From contig JAUICG010000009.1 of the NCBI GenBank assembly GCA_030427485.1, positions 1 through 64,000 of the forward strand: a stretch of DNA of 64,000 nt, written 5' to 3'. This document shows, piece by piece, positions 35,874-44,968 of the stretch. How positions within the stretch are numbered: position 1 is the first letter of the stretch; each line of letters begins with the position of its first letter. The stretch is from Gammaproteobacteria bacterium (GTDB lineage Bacteria > Pseudomonadota > Gammaproteobacteria > Pseudomonadales > Halieaceae). Below the pieces are notes generated by a model. That model was not told where the DNA came from. It saw only the letters and a program-made list of their open reading frames with translations, and did no database searches. A program made the position numbers and the translations under genes.

Positions 35874-37076
35874 TCAGGCCTTTATCGAATGCAGTAGCGT
35901 CCGGCATTCCGCTTCACTGATAAAGCGCGGCGATGGATAGGTTCCGCCTTCGGCGATCGCGGCGCTCACCAGTGCATCGATATCCTCTTCGCGAATCTTG
36001 TCGCTGGTGAGCGGGATGCCAATTTCCTTGTTCAATTCCCAGACCCGGTCGATCAATTTGCGGGCCAGGGCCTGCTTCGATTCGCTGCGCTCGCCCATGC
36101 CGCAGTAGACGGCGATATCTGACAGTTTGTCAGTGGCGTCCTCCTTCAGGAGTTCGAGTATGTGGGGCAGTACCATGGCATTGCCCAGCCCGTGCGGAAT
36201 GCCGTACTTCGCACCGAGATTGTGGGAGATAGCGTGCACGTAACCCACCAGGGCATTGGTGATCGCCAGGCCGCCGTAGTGCGATGCCAGCGCCATCGAT
36301 TCGCGTGCCTGCAGGTCGCTGCCGTCGCGACAGGCGGCGGCCAGGTTGTCGAAAATCAGTCGGCAGGCGGCAAGTCCGTAATAGTTGGTCTCGTCGGTTT
36401 CCCAGCGGCCGATGTAGGATTCGATCGCGTGCGTCAGTGCATCCATGCCGGTGGCGGCGGTGATATGCGCAGGCAGGCCGCGCATGATTTCGGGGTCGAG
36501 CGCGGCGGCTTTAGGAATCAGGCTGGGATCGACGACAGCGCCTTTTTCGTGTGTTTCGTTATTGGAAATCACCGCGATGAAGGTTGCCTCTGAACCGGTT
36601 CCGGCGGTCGTTGGTACCGCGTAGAAAGGTACCGCGGGCAGTTTGCACTTGTTGGCGCCGATGCAGGCGTCGGTTTTACAGCCGTTTGCCGCCCCCAGCG
36701 CAATTACCTTGGCTGCGTCGATGGATGAGCCCCCGCCGAAGGCCAGTACGGAGTCGCAGCCCTCCCGGTGATAGCAGTCGATGCCGTCGTCCACTAACTG
36801 TTCCGTCGGGTCCGGCAGGACACCGTCGTATATGGCGGTCTCGACACCGGCTTCCTGCAGCGCCTGGAGGGCGCCATCAAGCACGCCCAGTTCACGCAGC
36901 GGTTTGTCGGTGACCACCAGAATCCTGCGCAGACCGAAGCGAGCGATGGCCTGGCACAGTTGCCGAGTTGAACCAGGGCCGACGAATACCAGGGGCTTGG
37001 GCTGAGGCTTGGTGATAAAGCTTCCCATCAGGCCCTGGCGCAGGCGGAACCATACTTTCCTGTGGATGGCGGTCAT
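35874..37076 (-). CDS. Iron-containing (group III) alcohol dehydrogenase
   Basis: A 400-residue NAD(P)-dependent dehydrogenase. The dinucleotide motif GGGSSIDAAK is near 118, PTTAGTGSEAT near 160, and the metal-ligand helices are GMDALTHAIESYIG and GIPHGLGNAMVLPH (His ligands). The length is slightly above the usual 380-390. The substrate is unknown; primary alcohols or 4-hydroxybutyrate are common in the family. AGGAGG eight bases before ATG 37076 fixes the start; longer in-frame reading upstream overlaps the RND gene and is not credible. Confidence 0.92.
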   Translation of the reverse strand: MTAIHRKVWFRLRQGLMGSFITKPQPKPLVFVGPGSTRQLCQAIARFGLRRILVVTDKPLRELGVLDGALQALQEAGVETAIYDGVLPDPTEQLVDDGIDCYHREGCDSVLAFGGGSSIDAAKVIALGAANGCKTDACIGANKCKLPAVPFYAVPTTAGTGSEATFIAVISNNETHEKGAVVDPSLIPKAAALDPEIMRGLPAHITAATGMDALTHAIESYIGRWETDETNYYGLAACRLIFDNLAAACRDGSDLQARESMALASHYGGLAITNALVGYVHAISHNLGAKYGIPHGLGNAMVLPHILELLKEDATDKLSDIAVYCGMGERSESKQALARKLIDRVWELNKEIGIPLTSDKIREEDIDALVSAAIAEGGTYPSPRFISEAECRTLLHSIKA

Positions 37077-37219
37077 GGCGAATCCTCCTGTTATGTACGG
37101 CATCGGTTTTCCGGTTCGCACGATAGCGCATATTGGGGAAAATTCCCAAGCGCTTTCGTTGTCGGTGGTATCGCGCGGGCGGTCTCGGGTATGCCCCGCA
37201 GCGACTGCCCGGCTCTTCG

Positions 37220-40200
37220 TCAGGGTGACGGGGCAGGGGAGGGGATCTCCCGGTTTCCTTCCGGCAGCGGTGTCGTTTTGTGTTTTCTGAACGGCAGGTA
37301 GAACACCGGGATTACGAACAGGGTGAACACCGTACCCACCAGCATGCCGGCGGTGATCATCAGGCCAATGCTGAAACGGCTGTTGGCGCCCGGCCCGGTG
37401 GCAATCACCAGGGGCCACACCCCCATGACAGTGGCAAACGTGGTCATCAGGATCGGGCGTAGTCGCAGCGAGGCGGCCTCCAGCACCGCCTCCTGCCGTG
37501 TCATACCGCGCAGTACCAGTTTGTTGGAGAATTCGACGATCAGGATACCGTGCTTGCTGATCAGGCCAATCAGGGTCAACAGTCCGATCTGTGTATAAAT
37601 ATTCAGCGTGGCAAAGCCCAACGCGATGGGCACGACAGCGCCGAAGATGGACAGGGGTACGCTGAGCAGCACCACAACGGGATCGCGGAAGCTGTTGAAC
37701 TGGGCCGCCAGTACCAGGAAGATCAGCACCAGCGACAGGAAAAACAGGACGGGAAAGGACGAGGTCTCCTGCATGAATCGCTGCGAGGCGCCGGTATAGC
37801 CCGCCTTGAAGCCGTTTGGCGCAATTTCCTGCAACTTGTCACGCAGGAAATCAAGGCCGGTGCCCAGGCTGTTGGGCGGCATCATCATGCCCTGAATCGT
37901 CGTGCTGTTCAGCTGCTGGTACTGGGTAAGTTCATTGGGTTCGATAGTGGAGTCCAGCGAGATGAGTACGGACAGCGGCACCAGTTCATCGCTGGCAGTA
38001 CGCACGTAATACTTTTCCAGCTCCGCCTTGGTGAGCCGGAATCCCCTGGCGGCCTGCGGTATTACCTTGTAGGAACGCCCCTCGAGGTTGAACCGGTTTA
38101 CCTCGGTTTCTCCCAGCATTACGGAAAGTGTCTGTCCGATATCGCGCATGGAAATGCCCAGGCGGGAGGCGAGTTCCCGGTCTATGTTCACCTTGATTTC
38201 CGGGCGGTCGAACTCCAGCGACTGGGTGGCGAAAATAAACAGGCCCGACTCGGTAGCGGCCTGTACGAGCTGCTCTCCGACCCGTTGCACGTCCTTGTAA
38301 TCCGCGGTGGAGGCCACCACAAAGCTGACCGGTAAGCCGGCGTCAAATCCCGGCAGCGGCGGTGTGCCGAAGGCGAACATTTCCATACCCGCGATGCGGC
38401 TGAGCTCCTGCTGGAATTCCGCCATTACTTCCTGCTGCGTGCGCTGTCGTTCTTCCCAGGGGTGCAGCGTGATACCGCCAAAATTCCGGTTGGGGAACAT
38501 CACTTGCCAGGAGTGGCTGAATTCCGGGATTCGCTTCCATATCTTGACGACTTCGTTCAGGAAGTAATCGACATAGTCGAGGTTGGCGTAGCGCGGCGCG
38601 GTCCCCGTGACGTACACGCCGCCGGTATCTTCCTCGGGGGCCAGTTCCTCCTGTGCCAGGGAGAACAAGACCGGCAGGCTGGCGAGGATCACCGCCGCGA
38701 ACAGGATGACGGCGCCGCGTTCGCGCAGGCAGATGGACAACATATTGCGGTAGTGCCTGTTCAGCCAGTCGAATCGCCGGTCCAACCAGGTGGCGAGCCT
38801 GCCCTGGTGCTCGCTGTCCTTGAGTACGCGCGAGCACATCATCGGGCTCAGCGTCAGCGCGACAATGCCGGATACCAGTACCGCGCCGGCCAGCGTCATC
38901 GCGAACTCGCTGAACAGGGCGCCAGTGAGGCCGCCGATAAAACTGATGGGGGCATAGACGGCGGCCAGCGTCAGCGTCATGACCACCACCGGAAGCGCGA
39001 CCTCGCGGGCACCCACCAGCGCAGCCTCGCGCGGGGAAGCACCGAGCTCAATATGCCGGTGCACGTTTTCCACCACGACAATGGCGTCGTCCACGACCAG
39101 GCCGATGGCGATGATCATCGCCAGCAGGGTTAACAGGTTGAGTGAAAATCCCATCGCCAGGATCAGGAAGCCAACGCCGACCAGCGACAGCGGTATCGCC
39201 ACGAGGGGAATCAGCATCACGCGGAACGAGCCGAGAAAAAGGTAAATCACCAGAATGACAATCAGGCTGGCCTGCAGCAGGGTAATGAGCACTTCCCTGA
39301 GGGCTTCATCGATAACGATACTGCCGTCCCAGTCCATGAACAATTCCATATCGGCCGGGAGCCGCTCGCGAATTCGGGGCACTGCCTCATGGACGACCCG
39401 CGATACGTCCAGGGGATTTGCGTCGGGTGTCTGGGTAATGGACAGGAACACCGCATCGCGCCCGCTGGACGCTGTTTTCATCTGCTTGGTTTCGGCGGAT
39501 AGCTCGACGTCGGCGACGTCGCCCAGCCTGACCCGCTCTTCGCCGACCTGGCGCACGATCAGGTTTTCGAAGTCCTGCGGGCTTTTCATGTCGGTGCGGG
39601 CATCGACAGTCGCCATCACCAGGTTGCCCTCGGTCGCGCCTGAGGTTGATATGTAGTTATCGCGCTGGATCACTTCCGTCACGTCCGCTGCCGTGACGCC
39701 GAAAGCCGCCATGCGTACCGGGTCGAGCCACACGCGCATTGCCAGGAAACGGCCGAAAATCTTTACCTTGCCGACTCCCTTCAGTGTTGCCAGTTCGGGC
39801 TGGACCGTGCGCAGCAGGTAGTCGGTAATCTGGTAGGGGGTCATTTCCCGCGAATAGAACGCCATGTACATCATCGCGTCGCCGCCTGCGGCGGTGGTAA
39901 CCACGGGTTCCTCGATGTCGGTGGGCAGGTCGCCGCGCGCCTCGTTCACCTTGGCGATCACCTCGGACAGCACATCACTGCTGTTTTCTCCGAGCCTTAC
40001 GTAGACTTCGATTTCCGACATGCCGGGGTTGCTGGTCGATGTCATGTACTCGATGCCGCGTGCGCCGGCGATGCTCACCTGCAGCGGGGTGGTAACGAAA
40101 CCCTGCACCGTACGCGCGCTGGCGCCCCGATAAAACGTCTCGACATAAATGACGCTGCGTTCCAGTTCAGGGAACTCCCGTACGTTCACACGCGTCAGGG

Positions 40201-40282
40201 CCGTGCCGCCGAGCAACAGCAGCAGGCTGCTGACGACAATGGCCAGCACGGGGCGTTGAATGAAATGATCGGTGAAAGCCAT
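37220..40282 (-). CDS. RND efflux permease (HAE1 family)
   Basis: A 1020-residue AcrB/MexB-like inner-membrane pump with two repeats of six membrane segments and large periplasmic loops. Start MAFTDHFIQRPVLAIVVS, the GXXXD motif in LVVDDAIVVVENVHRH, the segment GGLTGALFSEFAMTLAGAV and the late GLISKHGILIVEFSNK are standard. It is driven by proton influx and exports hydrophobic compounds through an adaptor and an outer-membrane channel. The adaptor gene lies five bases upstream; no TolC-type gene or local repressor is present in the window. Confidence 0.94.
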   Translation of the reverse strand: MAFTDHFIQRPVLAIVVSSLLLLLGGTALTRVNVREFPELERSVIYVETFYRGASARTVQGFVTTPLQVSIAGARGIEYMTSTSNPGMSEIEVYVRLGENSSDVLSEVIAKVNEARGDLPTDIEEPVVTTAAGGDAMMYMAFYSREMTPYQITDYLLRTVQPELATLKGVGKVKIFGRFLAMRVWLDPVRMAAFGVTAADVTEVIQRDNYISTSGATEGNLVMATVDARTDMKSPQDFENLIVRQVGEERVRLGDVADVELSAETKQMKTASSGRDAVFLSITQTPDANPLDVSRVVHEAVPRIRERLPADMELFMDWDGSIVIDEALREVLITLLQASLIVILVIYLFLGSFRVMLIPLVAIPLSLVGVGFLILAMGFSLNLLTLLAMIIAIGLVVDDAIVVVENVHRHIELGASPREAALVGAREVALPVVVMTLTLAAVYAPISFIGGLTGALFSEFAMTLAGAVLVSGIVALTLSPMMCSRVLKDSEHQGRLATWLDRRFDWLNRHYRNMLSICLRERGAVILFAAVILASLPVLFSLAQEELAPEEDTGGVYVTGTAPRYANLDYVDYFLNEVVKIWKRIPEFSHSWQVMFPNRNFGGITLHPWEERQRTQQEVMAEFQQELSRIAGMEMFAFGTPPLPGFDAGLPVSFVVASTADYKDVQRVGEQLVQAATESGLFIFATQSLEFDRPEIKVNIDRELASRLGISMRDIGQTLSVMLGETEVNRFNLEGRSYKVIPQAARGFRLTKAELEKYYVRTASDELVPLSVLISLDSTIEPNELTQYQQLNSTTIQGMMMPPNSLGTGLDFLRDKLQEIAPNGFKAGYTGASQRFMQETSSFPVLFFLSLVLIFLVLAAQFNSFRDPVVVLLSVPLSIFGAVVPIALGFATLNIYTQIGLLTLIGLISKHGILIVEFSNKLVLRGMTRQEAVLEAASLRLRPILMTTFATVMGVWPLVIATGPGANSRFSIGLMITAGMLVGTVFTLFVIPVFYLPFRKHKTTPLPEGNREIPSPAPSP

Positions 40283-40287
40283 CGGCG

Positions 40288-41355
40288 CTAAAACTTCACA
40301 CTGTCATCGATGACGACCCGCGCGTCGCGGTACAGCTTGTTCTGGCCCACGGTGACTACCCACTCGCTGCCGAGCAAGCCGCGCTCTATCGCGATCTGGC
40401 CATCGCGCGTTGCGCCGGTTTCAACCACTCTTGGCTGAGCGGTCGTCTTGCCCTTGCTCTGCAGCAACACGTAAACGGTATTGCCGTGCAGGGAATAGGT
40501 GACCGCGGTTTCCGGAACGGTGACCACGCGTTCCGGTTTGTCGAGGTCGATTACCAGGCGGGCGAACATGCCCGGCAGCAGTCCCTCGCTGTCCTGCAGC
40601 GTGGCGCGCAACATCAGGTTGCGGGTGCTGGTGTCCACTTTTGCGTCGATGGCGCTCAGCGTTGCCTGGAAGACCTTGTCCGGAAAGGCGGCGACATGCA
40701 CCGCAATCGCCAGGCCAGGCCGCAGGCTGGGAAAGTAGCGGTCGGGCACCGAAAAATCGATCTCCAGCTCCGAGAGGTCCTGCAGGTTGGTGATAGCCGT
40801 GCCGGACTCGATATAGTCACCCACCTTGACCTTGATAATACCGGTGGTGCCGGCGAATGGCGCGACGATGCTCTTGTTGTCGAGTTGCGCATTGGTCTGC
40901 GCCAGTTGTGCGATGGCGCTGTCCAGGTCGGCCTGGGAGCGGTCGTACTGGCTTTGCGGGATGGACTGCTGCTTGAGCAGGCGGGCATCGCGCTCGTACA
41001 GTAAGCGCGCCAGTTTGAGGTTGGCTTCCTGTTGTTTGCGGCTGGCTTTTTCCACGCTGTCGTTAAGCGTCAGGATGAGCTGGCCCGCTGCCACTCTCTC
41101 ACCGGATGCAACCGCGACCTTGATGACCTCGCCGCTGGTCTCGGCGCTAAGTTCCACGCCCCGGGCGGCGCGAATGGTGCCGACGGTTTCCAGTTCCGAC
41201 GGCCAGATCGCCGATTGCGCGGTAGCGGCAGCAATTGTGATCGGCGGTGGCGTGAAGTTTGTACCGGCCAGCGTGGAAAACTTATTGTACAGGTAGCCTG
41301 CAATACCGCCGAAAATCAGCAATAGCAGAACGATGACGAATACGTATGCGCGCAA
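40288..41355 (-). CDS. RND periplasmic adaptor (membrane fusion protein)
   Basis: A 355-residue MFP with an N-terminal membrane anchor (about residues 3-22). The barrel-lipoyl halves are interrupted by a coiled-coil hairpin at about 100-150 (KASRKQQEANLKLARLLYER...QLAQTNAQLDNKS), then IVAPFAGTTGIIKVKVGDY. It links the inner-membrane pump to the outer-membrane channel. The frame begins at TTG 41355 with AAGGGG upstream. It forms a two-gene operon with the permease. Confidence 0.92.
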   Translation of the reverse strand: MRAYVFVIVLLLLIFGGIAGYLYNKFSTLAGTNFTPPPITIAAATAQSAIWPSELETVGTIRAARGVELSAETSGEVIKVAVASGERVAAGQLILTLNDSVEKASRKQQEANLKLARLLYERDARLLKQQSIPQSQYDRSQADLDSAIAQLAQTNAQLDNKSIVAPFAGTTGIIKVKVGDYIESGTAITNLQDLSELEIDFSVPDRYFPSLRPGLAIAVHVAAFPDKVFQATLSAIDAKVDTSTRNLMLRATLQDSEGLLPGMFARLVIDLDKPERVVTVPETAVTYSLHGNTVYVLLQSKGKTTAQPRVVETGATRDGQIAIERGLLGSEWVVTVGQNKLYRDARVVIDDSVKF

Positions 41356-41583
41356 TGCACGGCCCCTTTAGGCAGTCCCGGACAAGCCGCCATTCTAGGG
41401 GCTTTATGTCCACCGCGCACTACTATTGGGCGAAATGAACACAATTTCACCGTCGCGGCCTACTGGATGCGGGCAACAAATGCAAGAAACGAATGTACAG
41501 CAAGTGCTTTGAGTCATCTGGTATATGGCTTATCCTAGGGTTATCAGGCGACACGAGCCAGTAGCAACAGGAGGGCCCTCCCC

Positions 41584-43251
41584 TTGATAACCGCGCGTAA
41601 ACTGAAGAAATTGCAGAAGCAAATGGACAGCGCCACGAGCTATGAAGCGTGGAGCGAGGCCGCGCAGCAGCACGATGAATTGACGGGTGAAAAGCGCTGG
41701 CGACAAATGGACCATACCCGTCAGTACGACTATGCGCAGATTCGCTTGCGGCTGGACAAACTGCGCAGTCTGCGCGCGCGCCACGATTACCAGGGGCTGT
41801 TGTTCACGCTGAACGAAGGCATTCACGGCAACATGGGTGGTATGGGGCGGCACAGCCTGTACAGCCGCGCAAAGTTCGGGACGAAACACCTTATTGAACA
41901 GTATATCGACGAGGTAGACGACTCCCTGCGATTTCTCGCCGAACTGGATGAGATCGACGTGCAGGAGAAACTCGATTTCTTCTATCGGGCGAATATCTGC
42001 TTTGGCCGCTCCGCCCTGATGCTCAGCGGCGGTGGCGTACTGGGTTTCTATCACCTCGGCGTGGTCAAGACCCTTCTCGACCAGGGCTTGCTGCCGCGGG
42101 TGATATCCGGCTCCAGCGCGGGCTCGCTGGTGGCGGGCACTCTCGGAACGCATACGGACAAGGAACTGCAGCGTTTCTACGATCCCGCGAATGTGCTTAC
42201 CGAGGCCGAGCGTGAGGCCAGCGTTTTCTCTCGTATGTTTTTCGGCGCCAATGCCCAGATCGATGTCGGCGACCTGGAGAAACTGATCGCGCGCATGATC
42301 CCCGATATGACTTTCCAGGAAGCGTACGAAAAAACCGGGCGGCAGATCAGCATCTCGGTCGCGCCCGCGGAAATGCACCAGCGCTCCCGGCTGCTCAATG
42401 CCATCACGTCCCCCAATGTCTATGTTCGATCAGCCGTGATGGCCTCCTGCGCGGTGCCGGGCGTTTTCCCGCCCGTTATGCTGATGGCCAAGAACCAGCA
42501 CGGTGAGCGCCAGCCCTACCTGCCTACTCGCAAGTGGGTCGACGGCTCCATCGCCGACGATCTCCCCGCCAAGCGTCTGCAGCGTCTCTACTCCACCAAC
42601 CACTATATCGTGAGCATGGTCAACCCGGTTGCGATCCCCTTTCTCAAGCCCGATGGGAAACGCGGGGCGATGAGTGGCGCCCTCGGTGCGCTCGGTATCG
42701 GCATGGGGCGTGAACTGCTGAATTTCTATCGCGGCATGGTTCAGGATCGCAGTGACACGTGGCCGCGTTTCAATATGTTGATGAGCAGCATCCATGCACT
42801 GATGGACCAGGAGTACAGCGGTGATATCAATATCGTACCGAAATTCAGTTGGTACAACCCCGCCAAACTGCTGTCGCATTTGTCGGAGAAAGACCTGATT
42901 GCGCTGATGAATGGTGGCGAGCATTCCACCTATCCCGCGGTGGAGGCCATTCGCACCTGCACCAAGATCAGTCGCACGATGGAAGAGATACTACACCGCT
43001 TCGAGCAGGGTGACCTGCGCCCGGATGAATCCCGGTATCATCGTCCGCGCGCGTCGCGCCGCCGACCGCCACCGACGCGTGCCGACCGCGAAGCGCTGCG
43101 GGAACACCGGCTGCACTCCGGACAGGTGGCGAAAAGCTCAGCCGGCAAGTCGCCCGCGCCGCGCAAGAAGGGTTCGACGAAAAGGAAGTCATCGATCCAG
43201 CGCAAACCGAAGGTCTCAAGCAAGGCGCAGGATTCACGCAAGGTGGCCTGA
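41584..43251 (+). CDS. Patatin-like phospholipase with DUF3336 domain
   Basis: A 555-residue lipid acyl hydrolase. The N-terminal DUF3336 region (about 1-135) is followed by the patatin core: oxyanion GGGVLGFYHLG (near 149), nucleophile S178 in GSSAG, and the Asp of the dyad in KWVDGS (near 320). The architecture resembles the Tgl3/SDP1 triacylglycerol-lipase group. A TTG start is preferred because AGGAGGG lies eight bases upstream. The last 80 residues are Lys/Arg/Ser/Pro-rich and probably disordered. A 7-bp inverted repeat (GATCACC/GGTGATC) overlaps the stop codon. Confidence 0.88.
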   Translation: MITARKLKKLQKQMDSATSYEAWSEAAQQHDELTGEKRWRQMDHTRQYDYAQIRLRLDKLRSLRARHDYQGLLFTLNEGIHGNMGGMGRHSLYSRAKFGTKHLIEQYIDEVDDSLRFLAELDEIDVQEKLDFFYRANICFGRSALMLSGGGVLGFYHLGVVKTLLDQGLLPRVISGSSAGSLVAGTLGTHTDKELQRFYDPANVLTEAEREASVFSRMFFGANAQIDVGDLEKLIARMIPDMTFQEAYEKTGRQISISVAPAEMHQRSRLLNAITSPNVYVRSAVMASCAVPGVFPPVMLMAKNQHGERQPYLPTRKWVDGSIADDLPAKRLQRLYSTNHYIVSMVNPVAIPFLKPDGKRGAMSGALGALGIGMGRELLNFYRGMVQDRSDTWPRFNMLMSSIHALMDQEYSGDINIVPKFSWYNPAKLLSHLSEKDLIALMNGGEHSTYPAVEAIRTCTKISRTMEEILHRFEQGDLRPDESRYHRPRASRRRPPPTRADREALREHRLHSGQVAKSSAGKSPAPRKKGSTKRKSSIQRKPKVSSKAQDSRKVA

Positions 43252-43494
43252 TCACCCCCGGTGATCGGGTCTCGGCAGGTACTGGCCCCGCGAGCAGGAT
43301 TCCCTGGCAAAGGGGTGCGTAGCGCCCGTTTGGGAGGCGGTCCGCCTGCGCTGAATGCGCGTTGATTCACCCGGGCCCGGCCGTGTTGTCTGACGGCGTC
43401 GCAACGTGTCACTATTTTTTACGATTTTTCGCCAAAAAATATTTCGCCGTTTTCAAGTTATTGAATAATAAGAAAAATTAATATTGGCACGAAT

Positions 43495-43510
43495 AATGCT
43501 TTGTTGTAGT
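43495..43510 (+). promoter_or_regulatory. Sigma-54 promoter of the PEP-CTERM gene
   Basis: TGGCACG-AATAA-TGCT gives TGGCACG at -24 and TGC at -12, with GG and GC exactly 12 bases apart, next to an AT-rich stretch (43420-43495). It lies about 115 bases before the PEP-CTERM start. Apart from the AT-rich stretch and this promoter, I see nothing in the gene-free region 43252-43625. Family knowledge: PEP-CTERM genes are often under sigma-54 and the PrsK/PrsR two-component pair, which is not in this window. Confidence 0.8.
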
Positions 43511-43625
43511 CGGGATTTGAACTGTTTGCCTGGCAGCTCCGAAGCATGGGAATCCCACAGTCGATCATCCGGGTTTGGTGGTCGATCTTCGGGGAGAAGG
43601 CCGGGCATAGTATGGAGTGAAAGCT

Positions 43626-44318
43626 ATGGCTAGTAAGTTATCGAAGATTGCACTGGGGGGCCTCGGTCTGGGCGCGATGAGTGCCGCCCAGGCGGCCGTT
43701 ATCTCGCTTGATTTCGAGGGAATTGCGCCCTATCCAAACGGGAACAACGTGCTCATACAGGAGTACTACAACGGCGGAACGGCGTCGAACGGGAACAGCG
43801 GTACCAATTACGGGATCAGTTTCTCGGCCAACTCGCTGTTGATCTGTCTGAACTCCACGACAGTGACCTGCTCCAACACCTCGCGCGGTGGACTCGATCC
43901 CGGTTCCGATGAGGGCGGTTTGTTTTTCCTCTCCGGCGCCCAGTCCATCATGAATGTGGCGGCCGGCTTTGACACCGGCTTCTCGTTTAACTACGTGTCC
44001 CTGAGCCAACCGGGTTCGGTGTCGGTGTACGACGACCTGGACGGTACCGGTAACCTGCTGGCCACGCTGAATCTCAGCGCGAATGCCGGTTCATGTCCGG
44101 GCTACGGCGCCGGTTTCTGTCCGTTTTCACCGATCGGTGTCGGCTTCGCCGGTACGGCCAAGTCCGTCTCCTTCGCCGGTGTAGCCAACCAGATCGTGTT
44201 CGACGACATTACCTTCGGCTCGGTGACGCCCCCTGTTGATACGCCGGTTCCGGCAACGCTGGCGCTGTTTGGCCTCGGGCTGGCCGGCCTGGGATTGACC
44301 CGCCGCAAGAAAGCGTAA
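43626..44318 (+). CDS. PEP-CTERM-type exported protein
   Basis: A 230-residue secreted protein with a signal peptide ending AMSAAQAA (about residue 23), a beta-rich, Gly/Ser/Asn-rich body, and a C-terminal sorting signal: DTPVPATLALFGLGLAGLG followed by TRRKKA, i.e. a VPA/PEP-like motif, a membrane segment and a basic tail. Such proteins are processed by an exosortase (EpsH type), encoded elsewhere, and usually serve exopolysaccharide matrix or flocs. ATG 43626 has GGAG eight bases upstream; the GTG at 43617 does not. A terminator follows. Confidence 0.88.
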   Translation: MASKLSKIALGGLGLGAMSAAQAAVISLDFEGIAPYPNGNNVLIQEYYNGGTASNGNSGTNYGISFSANSLLICLNSTTVTCSNTSRGGLDPGSDEGGLFFLSGAQSIMNVAAGFDTGFSFNYVSLSQPGSVSVYDDLDGTGNLLATLNLSANAGSCPGYGAGFCPFSPIGVGFAGTAKSVSFAGVANQIVFDDITFGSVTPPVDTPVPATLALFGLGLAGLGLTRRKKA

Positions 44319-44342
44319 ACAGACAGTCGCAGTGATATCATC

Positions 44343-44366
44343 AAACCCGCTTCGGCGGGTTTTTTG
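44343..44366 (+). terminator. Rho-independent terminator after the PEP-CTERM gene
   Basis: ACCCGC-TTCG-GCGGGT, a perfect stem closed by a stable UUCG tetraloop, followed by TTTTTT, begins 25 bases after the stop. Confidence 0.93.
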
Positions 44367-44455
44367 TTGCCCGTCCTTGTGCTTGCGCTATCATTTCACC
44401 TTTGCCGTCGACCCTGTTGCTGTGTTTCATCGTCGCGGAGGGTGCCGATTCGTTT

Positions 44456-44968
44456 ATGTCCTGTGTTCATAGCTTTGCGCCCATTGCGAGCCCTGATGCC
44501 GAGCGCTTGATTCTCGGCTCCATGCCGGGGAGGGCGTCTTTGGCCGCGCAGCAATACTACGCCCATCCGCGCAATCACTTCTGGCATTTCATGTCCGTAG
44601 TCGCCGCGGTGTCGGAGTCGCTTTCCTATGCGGAGCGTTGCGCTGCGCTGGTCCGGCGCCGGATCGCCGTCTGGGATGTGTTGAAAGCGTGTACTCGAAG
44701 CAGCAGCCTCGATTCGGATATCGATGAATCGTCTATTGTCGCAAATGATTTCGAGGCGTTCCTGGACGCGCATCCAAAGATCGAGTACATCTATTTTAAT
44801 GGCGCGAAAGCGGAAGCGATCTACATGCGCCATGTACAGCCGCAGTTGCCCGCTCACCAGGCCGTGATTGAAAAACTGCGCCTGCCCTCCACCAGCCCGG
44901 CAAACGCCGCCATTCCGCTGGCAGTGAAGCTGGAGCAGTGGCGGGCCGTCAGGTGTAGCGCGCAATAA
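44456..44968 (+). CDS. Family-6 uracil-DNA-glycosylase-like protein (hypoxanthine-DNA glycosylase)
   Basis: A 170-residue DNA repair glycosylase. The HDG/UDG family-6 motif GSMPGRASLAAQQYYAHP is at about residue 20, HPRNHFWHFM follows, and LPSTSPAN near the C terminus is the minor-groove loop. Characterised members excise hypoxanthine (deaminated adenine) rather than uracil. I chose ATG 44456 (MSCVHSFAPIA); upstream codons run into the terminator region. Its 3' end overlaps the converging acyl-CoA dehydrogenase gene by 20 bases. Confidence 0.88.
   Translation: MSCVHSFAPIASPDAERLILGSMPGRASLAAQQYYAHPRNHFWHFMSVVAAVSESLSYAERCAALVRRRIAVWDVLKACTRSSSLDSDIDESSIVANDFEAFLDAHPKIEYIYFNGAKAEAIYMRHVQPQLPAHQAVIEKLRLPSTSPANAAIPLAVKLEQWRAVRCSAQ

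Noticed and set aside
37077-37418. N-terminal extension of the alcohol dehydrogenase frame
   Set aside because: It overlaps the RND permease gene end and shows no family similarity; AGGAGG before ATG 37076 marks the true start.
43250-43266. GATCACC/GGTGATC inverted repeat at the patatin stop as a terminator
   Set aside because: No T-run follows and the stem overlaps the stop codon; support is too weak to call it.
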